From positions 1,051,680 through 1,115,679 of the forward strand of contig NZ_AUGD01000001.1 in NCBI RefSeq assembly GCF_000426845.1: 64,000 bases of DNA, in the 5' to 3' direction. Positions 19,090 to 28,438 of this stretch are shown in pieces (positions within the stretch are counted from its first letter, which is position 1; every line of letters begins with the position of its first letter). Both the position numbers and the translations under genes were made by a program. The notes beneath the pieces were generated by a model, which did not search any database, was not told where the DNA came from, and saw only the letters and a list, made by a program, of their open reading frames with translations. This DNA comes from Bradyrhizobium sp. in8p8 (GTDB lineage: Bacteria > Pseudomonadota > Alphaproteobacteria > Rhizobiales > Xanthobacteraceae).

Positions 19090-22000
19090 ATGCGCCAGGT
19101 CTTTTCCATGGTGACCGCCGGAATGTCTCTAGCCGCGAGGAACGGCTGGGAGGCCTTGACGCGGCGTGGTCCTGTCCTGTGGCTGACCCTGTGCGGCGTA
19201 TTGCTGGTCGCGGGCATCTTCACCGTCACGGCCATGGCCGTCGGCGAATTCCGAGAACGCACCCTCGCCAACCGCGAACGCGAGCTGGAAAACACGGTGC
19301 AGCTGATCGCGCGGCACTTCGATCAGCAGTTCGAGGATTCCGACGTCGTCGCCGCCGATCTGATCGCGCAGATGAACCTTGAGGAGATCACCTCGCCCGC
19401 AATGTTCCGCGAGCGCATGTCAGGTCCCGCCACCAGCCAGATGCTGCGCAGCAAGATCAGCTCCGTATCCTATCTCGGTGACATCGCCATCTATGACGCC
19501 GATGGCGAGCTGATTAGCTGGTCGCGGGCTCAACCGCTGCCGAAGATCAACGTTTCCTCCCGCGGCTACTTTCAGGCCTTCAAGACCAATCCGCAATCCG
19601 AACCGGTCATTCTGGAGTCCGTCCGCAGCTTCATCATAGGCAAATGGACCACCGTCGTCGCACGACGGTTGAACAGCGCCGACGGGTCGTTCCTGGGCGC
19701 AATGGCGCGCCGGATCGATCCGGACAGCTACCACAAGTATTTCGCGTCCGTCGCGCTTGCCGAGGGCACGGCAATCTCGCTGTTCGACCGCGAAGGCAAA
19801 ATGCTGGCGCGCTATCCGCACGTCGAAGAGCTGATCGGGCGCAACTTCAAGGATGGGCCGCTGATGCAGAAGGTGTTGGCCGAGGGCGGCCAGCACACGC
19901 TGCGCGGCAACAGTCCGGTCAATGGTGAGCAACGGCTCGGCTCGGCGGCGTCGCTGAAGCACTTCCCTCTCGTCATCATCGCCACCACCACCACCGACGC
20001 AGCGCTCGTCGACTGGCGGCAGCAGACCGGCTTCCTGGTCGCGACCGCCGGATTTTCGGCGGCGGTGATCGCACTGATCCTCTATTTCATCATCCGCCAG
20101 ATCAGCCGTCAGAATCGTGAGGCCCGGGAACGGATCGAAGCAAAGCGGATGCAGCTCGACACGGCGCTCAACAACATGTCGCAAGGGCTGATCCTGTACG
20201 ACGCCGCCGGCTACATCGTCATCTGTAACCGCCGGTACGCCGAGATGTTCGGCCTGTCCCACGACGTCATCAAGCCTGGCTGCCACATCCGCGAGGCGAT
20301 GCGCCATCGCAAGGAGCGTGGCGCGTTCGACGGCGACGTCGAGGCATTCTGCGCCGAGGTCATGAGGATCGTCGCGGAGGGCAGGGTCTCCACGAGAGTT
20401 CATCAGCTCGCCAATGGCCGCGCCTTCCAGGTCATCAACACCCCGCTCGCACAGGGCGGGTGGGTGGCCACGATCGAAGACATCACCGACCGCCGCAAGC
20501 TGGAGCAGGAGCGGGATCGCAACCACACCTTCCTGCGCGAGATCATCGACCATATCCCTTCGCAGATCACCGTGAAGGACGCACGCACGCGCCAATATCT
20601 GCTGCTCAACTGCGTCGCCGAGCAGCTCTTCGGCCGGTCTCGCCAGGAAGTCGTAGGCAGGACTGCCTTTGACGTCTTCCCCGAGGCGCCGGCCGCCCGC
20701 ATCACCGAAGACGACAGCCGCGCGCTAAATTCGGCCAAGGGATTGTTCAAGGACGAGCACGCCTGGCAGATGCCTGGTACGGGTCTGCGCTACATCACCT
20801 CGACCAGGATCGGTATTCCCGACGAAACGGGAGAGCCGCGCTACCTCATCCATGTCATCGACGACGTCACCGAGCGTCGACGCGCCGACGAAAAGATCGC
20901 GCATATGGCGCATTACGATGCGCTGACCGACCTGCCGAACCGCACGCTGTTCCGGGAGCAGATCGAACGCGAGCTGGCAAAGGTCGCCGACGGGGATCAG
21001 TTCGCGCTGCTCTACATCGATGTCGACGAGTTCAAGGGCATCAACGATTCGCTCGGCCACCACGTCGGCGACGAGCTGTTGAAGGCCATCGCAGGCCGCA
21101 TCCGAAGCTGTCTCAAGCAGGGCGACCTGATCGCGCGGCTCGGCGGCGACGAGTTCGCGGTCATCCAGACCGCGGTCCAGTCACCGGCCGAGGTGGTCTC
21201 GTTCGTGAAACGGATCTATGGGGCGATCCGACAGCCCTATCATTGTTCCGGCCATCAGCTCTCCACCGACGCCAGCATCGGCATCGCGCTCGCGCCGCAG
21301 GACGGCGACGATCTCGACCAGCTCGTCAAGAACGCCGATCTTGCGATGTACGGCGCCAAGGCCGAGGGGCGACGCACGCACCGCTTCTTCGAGCCCGAGA
21401 TGGATGCGAGCGCCAAGGCGCGATTGAGCATGGAGCAGGACCTGCGGCAGGCGCTGGTGGACGGCGGCTTCGAGATTCACTACCAGCCGCTGGTCGACCT
21501 GCGCTCGGGCGAAGTCTCGGGCTGCGAGGCGCTGCTGCGCTGGCGTCATCCCGAGCGCGGCATGGTTTCGCCGGCGGAGTTCATCCCGGTCGCCGAAGAC
21601 ACCGGCCTGATCACCGAGCTCGGCGACTGGGTGCTGCGCATGGCCTGCAACGAGGCCGCGACCTGGCCGACGCATGTGCGCGTCGCGGTCAACGTCTCGC
21701 CGGTGCAGCTCAAATGCGACACGCTGGCGCTGCGGATCGCGGGCGCACTGGCCGCTTCCGGGCTCGACCCGCGCCGGCTGGAGCTCGAGATCACCGAGGC
21801 CGTGCTGATCCGCGACGACGAGGCGGCGCTCTCGATCCTGCATCAGCTCCGTTCGATCGGCGTGCGCATCGCGCTGGACGATTTCGGCACCGGCTATTCC
21901 TCGCTCAGCTACCTCAAGCGCTTCCCGTTCGACAAGATCAAGATCGACCGCTGCTTCGTCGCCGATATCGCGGAGGCGAGCGGCTCGCCCGTCATCGTGC

Positions 22001-22197
22001 AGGCCGTGGTGAACATCGCTGCGGCCAGCAGCATGACCACCGTCGCCGAAGGCGTCGAGACCGAAGCGCAGCGCGAGATGCTGCGCACGCTCGGCTGCAC
22101 CGAGATGCAGGGTTATCTGTTCAGCGCGCCGAAGCCGGCCAGCGAGGTGCGAAAGCTGTTCGGCGGCGATACCGGGCCGGTGGCGGCGGTGGCTTGA
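19090..22197 (+). CDS. Membrane dCache-PAS-GGDEF-EAL c-di-GMP enzyme
   Basis: A 1035-residue inner-membrane receptor. TM1 (about 25-48) and TM2 (about 315-335) bracket a 260-residue periplasmic double-Cache-type sensor. Two PAS domains, a GGDEF and an EAL domain follow. The cyclase site is LGGDEF, but the I-site position reads KQGD, so product inhibition is probably lost. The EAL half keeps EALLRW, VAVNVSPVQL, DDFGTGYSSL, KIDRCF and AEGVET. The start at 19090 has GGAGAGGG just upstream. The stop overlaps the start of the next c-di-GMP gene by one base, so the pair is coupled. The ligand is unknown. Confidence 0.9.
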   Translation: MRQVFSMVTAGMSLAARNGWEALTRRGPVLWLTLCGVLLVAGIFTVTAMAVGEFRERTLANRERELENTVQLIARHFDQQFEDSDVVAADLIAQMNLEEITSPAMFRERMSGPATSQMLRSKISSVSYLGDIAIYDADGELISWSRAQPLPKINVSSRGYFQAFKTNPQSEPVILESVRSFIIGKWTTVVARRLNSADGSFLGAMARRIDPDSYHKYFASVALAEGTAISLFDREGKMLARYPHVEELIGRNFKDGPLMQKVLAEGGQHTLRGNSPVNGEQRLGSAASLKHFPLVIIATTTTDAALVDWRQQTGFLVATAGFSAAVIALILYFIIRQISRQNREARERIEAKRMQLDTALNNMSQGLILYDAAGYIVICNRRYAEMFGLSHDVIKPGCHIREAMRHRKERGAFDGDVEAFCAEVMRIVAEGRVSTRVHQLANGRAFQVINTPLAQGGWVATIEDITDRRKLEQERDRNHTFLREIIDHIPSQITVKDARTRQYLLLNCVAEQLFGRSRQEVVGRTAFDVFPEAPAARITEDDSRALNSAKGLFKDEHAWQMPGTGLRYITSTRIGIPDETGEPRYLIHVIDDVTERRRADEKIAHMAHYDALTDLPNRTLFREQIERELAKVADGDQFALLYIDVDEFKGINDSLGHHVGDELLKAIAGRIRSCLKQGDLIARLGGDEFAVIQTAVQSPAEVVSFVKRIYGAIRQPYHCSGHQLSTDASIGIALAPQDGDDLDQLVKNADLAMYGAKAEGRRTHRFFEPEMDASAKARLSMEQDLRQALVDGGFEIHYQPLVDLRSGEVSGCEALLRWRHPERGMVSPAEFIPVAEDTGLITELGDWVLRMACNEAATWPTHVRVAVNVSPVQLKCDTLALRIAGALAASGLDPRRLELEITEAVLIRDDEAALSILHQLRSIGVRIALDDFGTGYSSLSYLKRFPFDKIKIDRCFVADIAEASGSPVIVQAVVNIAAASSMTTVAEGVETEAQREMLRTLGCTEMQGYLFSAPKPASEVRKLFGGDTGPVAAVA

Positions 22198-23240
22198 TGA
22201 CAAGATCACGCAAAGCGGTCGACGTCGCGGATTCCTACGCGGTGCGGCTGATGCAGCACCTGGTGGTGCCGACTTTCGTGATCGACCCGCAACGTCGCGT
22301 CGTGATCTGGAACAGGGCCTGCGAACGGCTGACCGGCGTCGCCGCGGCCGAAGTGATCGGCACCAGCAAGCACTGGCAGGCCTTCTATGAGACGAAGCGC
22401 CCCTGCCTCGCAGACCTCGTCGCGCTCGACCGGCCCGAGCAGCTCCCGGAATACTATTCGGAATACGCTGCGCGCGGCCATAACGGGCTCGGCTTTTCCG
22501 CGGAGAATTGGTGCGTGATGCCGAAGCTCGGCAGCCAGCTCTACCTCGCCATCGACGCCGGCCCGATCCACGACGAGGCCGGCAACCTGATCGCGGTGGT
22601 GGAGACGCTGCGCGACCTCACCGACCAGAAGCGCGCCGAGATGGCACTGAAGGAGCTCGCCACCAAGGACGGATTGACCGGCCTGTCGAACCGCCGCGCT
22701 TTCGACCAGATGCTGACGAGCGAATGGGCCCGCGCCCAGCGCACGCAGAAGCCGCTGGCGCTGCTGTTCGTCGATGTCGACCATTTCAAGCTGTTCAACG
22801 ACCACCACGGCCACCAGAGCGGCGACGAATGCCTGCGCGCGATCGCCGCGGCCGTGAGCCGGCACGCCATGCGCCCGCTCGACTTCGCCAGCCGATACGG
22901 CGGCGAGGAGTTCGCGCTGATCCTGCCGGACATGGATTGCGACGCCGCCTGCAGCGTCGCCGAAGCGATCCGCTGCGCCGTCATGGCCTTGCAGATCGCC
23001 CACGGCGCCCTGGGCGCCGGCGACCATGTCACCCTCAGTGTCGGTGTCGCCAGCCACATTCCCGTTAGCGCCGACGGCAGTGCCGACCGGCTGCTGGGCG
23101 CCGCCGACGAGGCGCTTTATGTCGCCAAGCGGCTCGGCCGCAACCGCGTCATCTGCGCCGAACAGGTCCTGGCCGAGTTCGCCGCCATCGGCCGGGAGGC
23201 CGCAGCGGTTCCGGCGCCCTTCCGGCGCAAGATGGCTTGA
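22197..23240 (+). CDS. PAS-GGDEF diguanylate cyclase
   Basis: A 347-residue cytosolic cyclase. A PAS domain (about 15-145, with FVIDPQRRVVIWNRACERLTG) is followed by a GGDEF domain whose active loop is GGEEF, preceded by RPLD five residues upstream (I-site). It makes c-di-GMP and should be subject to feedback. It starts on the last base of the upstream stop (TGATG overlap), so sensor, phosphodiesterase and cyclase are made together. The short tail after the cyclase domain ends PFRRKMA. Confidence 0.9.
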   Translation: MTRSRKAVDVADSYAVRLMQHLVVPTFVIDPQRRVVIWNRACERLTGVAAAEVIGTSKHWQAFYETKRPCLADLVALDRPEQLPEYYSEYAARGHNGLGFSAENWCVMPKLGSQLYLAIDAGPIHDEAGNLIAVVETLRDLTDQKRAEMALKELATKDGLTGLSNRRAFDQMLTSEWARAQRTQKPLALLFVDVDHFKLFNDHHGHQSGDECLRAIAAAVSRHAMRPLDFASRYGGEEFALILPDMDCDAACSVAEAIRCAVMALQIAHGALGAGDHVTLSVGVASHIPVSADGSADRLLGAADEALYVAKRLGRNRVICAEQVLAEFAAIGREAAAVPAPFRRKMA

Positions 23241-23300
23241 GTCCGATCCGGCGAGAAGCGGTTGCCCGCCCCGCGCCAATCGGCTACATGAAGCCTCTCT

Positions 23301-23345
23301 GCACCCGTAGCTCAGCTGGATAGAGCGTTGCCCTCCGAAGGCAAA
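23301..23345 (+). pseudogene. 5' half of a tRNA-Arg(CCG), broken in the anticodon arm
   Basis: Acceptor 5' strand GCACCCG, D-arm GCTCAGCTGGATAGAGC and anticodon stem-loop TTGCC-CTCCGAA-GGCAA are present. The sequence then leaves the tRNA fold; there is no variable loop, T-arm or acceptor 3' strand. Its acceptor strand differs from the intact copy at 23592 (GCACCCG versus GCGCCCG), so it is not a simple recent duplicate. It is best read as a chromosomal tRNA gene split by integration, with the missing 3' half displaced to the right. The 246 bp to the next tRNA hold no gene I can support. Confidence 0.75.
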
Positions 23346-23591
23346 TGCAAGCTCTTTCTGATGGTCGAGGGTGTCGTAAAAAACGAGTGAAACCAAGCGA
23401 TTGGCGAAACTCGAAGGAAGCACGAAAATCGCATTCGAGGTCGCGGAAGCACCACGGAAGCAAACCGAAAGGAGGTTGTGGAGTACGAATGGCGATGATC
23501 GGCGAGGCTTTAGCCCGCGTCGTTTGAGCCATGTCGATTCTAGAATTCGCGATTGACCGTGGTCGATCTCGGACACTATCTGAATATCGAT

Positions 23592-23668
23592 GCGCCCGTA
23601 GCTCAGCTGGATAGAGCGCCACCCTCCGAAGGTGGAGGCCACACGTTCGAATCGTGTCGGGCGCGCCA
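23592..23668 (+). tRNA. tRNA-Arg(CCG)
   Basis: A complete 77-nt cloverleaf including encoded CCA: acceptor GCGCCCG/CGGGCGC, D-arm GCTC...GAGC, anticodon stem CCACC/GGTGG around loop CTCCGAA (anticodon CCG, reading CGG), T-arm ACACG-TTCGAAT-CGTGT. It sits at the left edge of the integrated element, and the recombinase gene runs antisense into it. Confidence 0.95.
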
Positions 23669-25303
23669 TTTGCGTACAAAACCACGAACATTTCCGTTCT
23701 CGGTCTGTTTGCCGGCAACGGCAGCCTGGAGAATGTCCTTGCTGCCAACAATCCGGATCGCCCGATCGTCGACTTCGACCGCGTCAATGATCGAGCGGAT
23801 GTACGCCTTGCGGGTGTTCGTGTCGCCTGCGTCGAGCTTTTCGGTCATGAGCCTCGCGAAAGCGTCAATCTTCCCGGCGTCGATTGCGGCCGCCGTACTG
23901 CACTGAGCGCGAGCGTGATCAAGAGCCGCTTTTGCGCGCTCCCGCTGGGACTTCAGCGCCGTGGTGCGTTCCCGCAAGATTTCGTCGAGTTCTACGATGC
24001 CGTCCTCGATTGAGCGGTAGAGCCGCCTCAAGCGCTCGTCGACGTCCGTCAGCTCCTTCTGGAGCGTTATCAGCCGCTGGTCCGCGGATTCGCTCTTTGC
24101 GGCTTGGCGCTCGATCAGCGATTTCAGGAGGTCGGCGAGCCGGTCCGGAGCGAGCACGCGCGTCTTCAGGTTGGTCAGGACGATATCGTCCAGGGTCGCC
24201 GCCGGGATATGCCGGCCGTTGCAGACCGTCTTGCCCTTCTGTTGGCAACCCGCGCAGGAATAGTAGGAATACGACCGGCCCTGCCGATTGGTGGTTCCCG
24301 TACGGGTCATTCCCGCCCCGCAGGACGCACAGACGGCGATGCCCGTGAGCAGCGAGGGGCCGTTGACCACGCGTGGCGGCGTCGTCTTGGGATTGTTCTG
24401 CGTGAGTTTCGCCTGCACGCGGTCGAAGTCGCTCTTCTCGATCAGAATCGGAACAGTGATATTGACGACGCTGGATGGATCGTGCTTGCGGCCATCCCGC
24501 GAGCTACGCACGCCATAGGGCCATTGACCGGTAGCATAGCAGGCGTTGGTCAGGATCTTGTGCACTGGCCCGACGCCAAAGGTCACGCCCCGTCGCGTGC
24601 GGTAGCCGTGGCTGTTCAGCCACTTTGTCGTTTCCTTCACGCCGAGTGGACCGGTAGTCCCATCGCCGTCCATATAGAGCTTGTAAATTAGCCGGACCGT
24701 TTCGGCCTCGACGGGATCGATGCCGAGCTTTTTCTTGATCTTCTGTCCGCGTCGTTCCGCCTCTACAATCTTGTAGCCAAGCGGCGGCGTGGCGCCATTC
24801 CAAAAACCCTGGCGCGCTGACTCGCGCATTGCGCGCGTAGTGTTCTTGGAGATTTCCCGAGATGTATGTTCATCAAATGCTCCGATGATCTGCCTAACTA
24901 GAATCTGGCTAGGGTCATCGCCCGTCGGCTGAGTGACCGACACGACCTCGACGCCATGCTTCCGCAGCTTGCGGATGGTCAACTCCATTTCAGCGACGTT
25001 GCGGAAGAAGCGATTAAACGCATAAAACACGATAGCATCGTAGGGATGATCCGGAGCGCAGGCGCGATCGATCATGTCCTGTAGCACGGGCCTGCGGTCG
25101 TCCGTTGCTGTCTTCGCCTCCACGAACTCTTCGACAATGGCATAGCCATTCTGATCGCAGAAAGCTGCGGTGACCTTGCGTTGGCTCGGGATTGAGGCTT
25201 CGTGGTTTAGCTGTCGTCCCGTACTAACTCTATAATAGGTGGCAACGCGCCTCGGCGCATCTGTTTGGTTCTGGGCCGAGTTGCGAAATACGTGCTTGTT
25301 CAT
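23603..25303 (-). CDS. Large serine recombinase (integrase)
   Basis: A 566-residue recombinase. The resolvase domain has catalytic Ser27 in YYRVSTGRQ and the Arg-rich AFNRFFRNV helix. The recombinase domain includes FWNGATPPLGYKIVE. A zinc ribbon CASC...CAGC..KGKTVCNG and a C-terminal coiled coil (about 430-500) follow. It should integrate and excise the element at the tRNA-Arg gene through a Ser-DNA link. The ATG at 25303 is chosen; ATG 25330 or TTG 25384 are possible. The last 22 codons are read antisense through the tRNA and stop in its D-arm, so the C-terminus depends on where the element sits. A different tail would be made in the circular form. Confidence 0.88.
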   Translation of the reverse strand: MNKHVFRNSAQNQTDAPRRVATYYRVSTGRQLNHEASIPSQRKVTAAFCDQNGYAIVEEFVEAKTATDDRRPVLQDMIDRACAPDHPYDAIVFYAFNRFFRNVAEMELTIRKLRKHGVEVVSVTQPTGDDPSQILVRQIIGAFDEHTSREISKNTTRAMRESARQGFWNGATPPLGYKIVEAERRGQKIKKKLGIDPVEAETVRLIYKLYMDGDGTTGPLGVKETTKWLNSHGYRTRRGVTFGVGPVHKILTNACYATGQWPYGVRSSRDGRKHDPSSVVNITVPILIEKSDFDRVQAKLTQNNPKTTPPRVVNGPSLLTGIAVCASCGAGMTRTGTTNRQGRSYSYYSCAGCQQKGKTVCNGRHIPAATLDDIVLTNLKTRVLAPDRLADLLKSLIERQAAKSESADQRLITLQKELTDVDERLRRLYRSIEDGIVELDEILRERTTALKSQRERAKAALDHARAQCSTAAAIDAGKIDAFARLMTEKLDAGDTNTRKAYIRSIIDAVEVDDRAIRIVGSKDILQAAVAGKQTENGNVRGFVRKWRARHDSNVWPPPSEGGALSS

Positions 25304-25399
25304 GGTCAGATCTACGGCTGCACAATGCATTTCTTTGTCGCCAGGATCGAATCTGCGCAGCAGACAAGGTGCTCTGTCAATCAAAATCTGCGCACGGAA

Positions 25400-25654
25400 T
25401 TAGCGCTCTTTGGCACTGCCCCTGAGCACATTCTGAAGCTCAGCGCCGAGCAAAATTTCGATCGCGCGCAGTTCTCTTTCCAGGATGGGAACAGAATGCG
25501 GCATCTCGATCGTCACACGGAAATCCCCCGGCTGTAGCTGACGCGGGCCGCGCTTCTTTGGGGACTGTGCTGACGCAGTACAGGACTCGCCTGGTGCGGC
25601 ATCGCGGGACCTCAGCTCAGCTCGCTTGCGAAGGCTTGCGCGTCTAGAGCTCAT
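25400..25654 (-). CDS. Small basic protein downstream of the relaxase, unknown
   Basis: An 84-residue protein with an Arg/Lys-rich first half and a helical second half (PILERELRAIEILLGAELQNVL). Its ATG lies 11 nt inside the end of the relaxase gene, which suggests translational coupling and supports it as a real gene. It ends just upstream of the recombinase gene. I do not recognise a family. Small basic partners of relaxases are often DNA-binding auxiliaries, but that role is only a guess here. Confidence 0.6.
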   Translation of the reverse strand: MSSRRASLRKRAELRSRDAAPGESCTASAQSPKKRGPRQLQPGDFRVTIEMPHSVPILERELRAIEILLGAELQNVLRGSAKER

Positions 25655-28328
25655 GGTTGAGCTCCCGCCGCCGGTCGCGCAAATGTTCGGCTTTCCGATC
25701 AGGGAAACTTACGCCCTCGATCACGTCGAGCGTGGAGATCTTAGGTGCCGCGCGGGAGAGCCGCTCGGCGAGCCACTCGCGTCGCTGCGTTTCGGAAAAG
25801 GCCGATCCGTCATGTTGCCGGTCGAACGGCAGTTCGGAGGCGAGGTGTCGATCGATGCGCTGTGAGTCCACCACGAGGGTCGTCGTCTCGCGCGCCCGGC
25901 TCGATGCCACGAAGATATCGTGCCGGCTGAGGGTATGGTCGACATAGACGATGCTGTTGTCGACCGTCAGGCCTTGGCTCCCATAGATCGTTGAGGCGTA
26001 GGCCCAGCCAAGGCGCGGGCGCCCCTGCGCGTCGGCAAGACACGTGGGATTGAAGACGATGCGCCGATCACCTACGTCGGCTTCGATCCGAAGCTGGCTC
26101 GTCTCGCCGAAGGGCGCCTGCGTCTCGCTGACCGTCACGACCGTCGCGGTCGTGCCGTTGATGACGCCGAGATCGTCATTGCGAACGAGGAATCGGATCC
26201 TGTCGCCTGCAGCCAGCGCCAATTGAGTGGCGTGTCCCGAGGAAGTGACCGCCGTGAAGGAGATCTCGTCGCCCCTAATGAGGCCGGCGGTCTTGCGGCG
26301 TTCCCGCGCTACGCGCGAGATCGCGGCAACCGCGGCATTGGACTTTGCAAGAATAAGGATTGAACCGGCCGGATCGCGAACCTTGGCCGCCTCGGCTGCA
26401 TCAAGCGTAGCTGCAATGGCAGTCTTGGCGCCCTGGGATTCCACCAGCAGGCCATGATCGGCGAAGGCCTTCAATCCTTCTGCAGCGTCGCCCTTGCCGA
26501 AGGCGGTAATGGCGTCCCGGACCCACGCCTCGCGTTGGCGAACGATGTTGTCGACCCGAGTCGCTTCGACGGCGCGGGACACCAGGTCAAGCCCGGGTCC
26601 CCCGATCGGCTGGAGCTGGCGGCGATCCCCGACGAGTACGGCCTTGGCGCCGGCCTTCTTCACAGCGCTGAGCAACACATGCATATCGCGCGAGGACAGC
26701 AGGCCGGCTTCGTCGACGATCAGGAGCGTGCGTTCATCGAAGACATTGTGACCGGCCTTGAGCATCGCGATCCAGGACGCCGTCGCGCGCGACTCGATGC
26801 CGAGGTCGCTAGCCAAGGTATTTGCGACACGCCAGGCCGTGGCCGTGGCGATGCATCTGATCGGCGGACCTGCTCGTCGGCCCTCCTGTTTGAACGTCAC
26901 ATCACCTGAGCCGATCGCGGTGTGGGCCGAAACGATCTGGAAGAGTGTGGTTGTTTTCCCGCTGCCAGGCGCTCCTTCGATGATCGAGATCGCGTTGCCG
27001 CCGCACGCAGCAATGGCGGCTTCGGTCTGCTCCGTACTCAGCCCGATGGCCACGCAGCGCTCAGCGATTCGCGTCAGATCGACGGCGTGCCAGGAGCGGG
27101 ACGCGAGGTCCTGCGCCATCGCGACGACTTCCCGTTCAATAGCGAGCATTTCGGGGGTGGAATAGTTGGGCAGGCCAAGGGCATCGTGACCGATCTCGAC
27201 GATTGCGCCATTCCTCAGCAGGCGATCGACTTCGACCTCCGCACGCTCGGCCGGCAGCCCGGTGCCAACGAGCGTGGCGGTCACGGAACGCAACAACTCA
27301 CGGCGCTCGATCACGCTCTCCTGCTCGGTGAGGGCGGCCGGCAATGCGTCCAGTCGCTCCGACAAGAGTTGTTCGGCCGCTGCGCGATCGAATATCCTCG
27401 ACGGATCTCGCAGACGTTCGGTGAACGTCTCGACTTCGATCCCGATCGATTCCGCGGCATCTCGCCAAGTGTCCTCGCGGCGAGCGGTTTCGCTGTCGCG
27501 TTTGGCGGTGCGCGTCGCTTTGGTGATGGCAGCGGCGAGTGCCGGCGCCTGAGCACTGGCGACACCGTGTTCGGCCAGTTCGTCTTCGATCTCCTGACGA
27601 CGCGCGCTGAAGTACTTGATCGTGGCATCATCCACGCCGGCGATTTCGAAGATGCCGTTCTTGCCGACGCGGACGATGTCAAAGCCGAGCTTCGTCAGCT
27701 CATGTGCGAGGGCGGCGTGATAGGTCGCGCCGGCCGCCATCTTCCAATCGCGGATGACCTTGGAGTGAAGACCTCCAACTGTGCCGTCGCTCTGGCGGGT
27801 CGAGATATTCATGCATACGCAATGCGTATGCAAATTTGCATCTGCGAATATGCGCCCGTCGGCGTGTTTTGCAGGGCGGCTTTCGCCGTGCTGAAACAAG
27901 GCGGCTGTGAGAGCGACTTTCTCCAGCGACATGCCGTTGCGGCCCCGGCGCGCCCAGGTGGCCTCTCGCTCCAGGACGTTCAGCGTTGCTTTAACAGCTC
28001 GCTGCTGCGCAACTTCGATGAGGCGCTTCGTCTCGGGCGTCGCCAGCCCCCAGACCAGGGATACCGAGCGCGGTGCGCTGAGTGTCACGTCGAACGCGCT
28101 TGTCCGCTCCCTATGGCGGCGAATCTTATCCAGGAGGGGGCGGCCATCCGCGTCGAGGGCATTGTACAATTGCTCGAAGGTCTGGCGCTCGACTTGCGCG
28201 CCGTCTACAACGCCAAAATCCCCCGCCGGGGCGTACCAGAGGCCCGCAGGCTCGCCGTCGCCGAGGTAATACTCGGTCTGGCGCGTGTAGTAGCTCGCGC
28301 TTGCTGCAGGATTCCACGTCGCGACCAC
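25644..28328 (-). CDS. MobF-type conjugative relaxase-helicase (TraA/TrwC-like)
   Basis: An 894-residue bifunctional protein. The N-terminal TrwC relaxase domain has candidate nicking tyrosines in ASYYTRQTEYYLGDG (Tyr13/14 and 20/21) and the metal-binding HLHTHCV...N-type motif at ANLHTHCVCMN (His167, His169). The C-terminal half is a RecD/TraI-like SF1 helicase with Walker A EGAPGSGKTTT (about 455), LLIVDEAGLL and LVGDRRQLQPIGG. It nicks oriT, stays bound to the strand and unwinds it for transfer. The start is GTG at 28328 with GGAGG about nine bases upstream. The downstream 84-aa gene overlaps it. Confidence 0.92.
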   Translation of the reverse strand: MVATWNPAASASYYTRQTEYYLGDGEPAGLWYAPAGDFGVVDGAQVERQTFEQLYNALDADGRPLLDKIRRHRERTSAFDVTLSAPRSVSLVWGLATPETKRLIEVAQQRAVKATLNVLEREATWARRGRNGMSLEKVALTAALFQHGESRPAKHADGRIFADANLHTHCVCMNISTRQSDGTVGGLHSKVIRDWKMAAGATYHAALAHELTKLGFDIVRVGKNGIFEIAGVDDATIKYFSARRQEIEDELAEHGVASAQAPALAAAITKATRTAKRDSETARREDTWRDAAESIGIEVETFTERLRDPSRIFDRAAAEQLLSERLDALPAALTEQESVIERRELLRSVTATLVGTGLPAERAEVEVDRLLRNGAIVEIGHDALGLPNYSTPEMLAIEREVVAMAQDLASRSWHAVDLTRIAERCVAIGLSTEQTEAAIAACGGNAISIIEGAPGSGKTTTLFQIVSAHTAIGSGDVTFKQEGRRAGPPIRCIATATAWRVANTLASDLGIESRATASWIAMLKAGHNVFDERTLLIVDEAGLLSSRDMHVLLSAVKKAGAKAVLVGDRRQLQPIGGPGLDLVSRAVEATRVDNIVRQREAWVRDAITAFGKGDAAEGLKAFADHGLLVESQGAKTAIAATLDAAEAAKVRDPAGSILILAKSNAAVAAISRVARERRKTAGLIRGDEISFTAVTSSGHATQLALAAGDRIRFLVRNDDLGVINGTTATVVTVSETQAPFGETSQLRIEADVGDRRIVFNPTCLADAQGRPRLGWAYASTIYGSQGLTVDNSIVYVDHTLSRHDIFVASSRARETTTLVVDSQRIDRHLASELPFDRQHDGSAFSETQRREWLAERLSRAAPKISTLDVIEGVSFPDRKAEHLRDRRRELNHEL

Positions 28329-28380
28329 GAAGAAGACCTCCGAATGGGAGGCCTTCCAATTAGAGCGCGTGCTGGTAGGG

Positions 28381-28397
28381 GTCTCGGAAATGAATGA
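28381..28397 (-). promoter_or_regulatory. 17-bp repeated site upstream of the relaxase gene
   Basis: GTCTCGGAAATGAATGA (given on + strand) occurs here, 53 bp upstream of the relaxase start. An exact second copy at 43564-43580 lies 64 bp upstream of the ParA-like gene in the same orientation. It could be a promoter/operator shared by two transfer transcripts or part of an oriT. Confidence 0.5.
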
Positions 28398-28438
28398 ACT
28401 TTTCGCCTATTCTCCTAGTTTCGACCCTGGGGCGCCCC

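Noticed and set aside
23284..23787. Leftward 167-aa ORF with LYPAELR segments
   Set aside because: It is the antisense translation of the split and intact tRNA-Arg genes; YPAELR-type proteins are a known annotation artefact.
26922..28397. Rightward 491-aa ORF opposite the relaxase
   Set aside because: Antisense frame of the MobF relaxase, which has clear catalytic motifs in the other strand.
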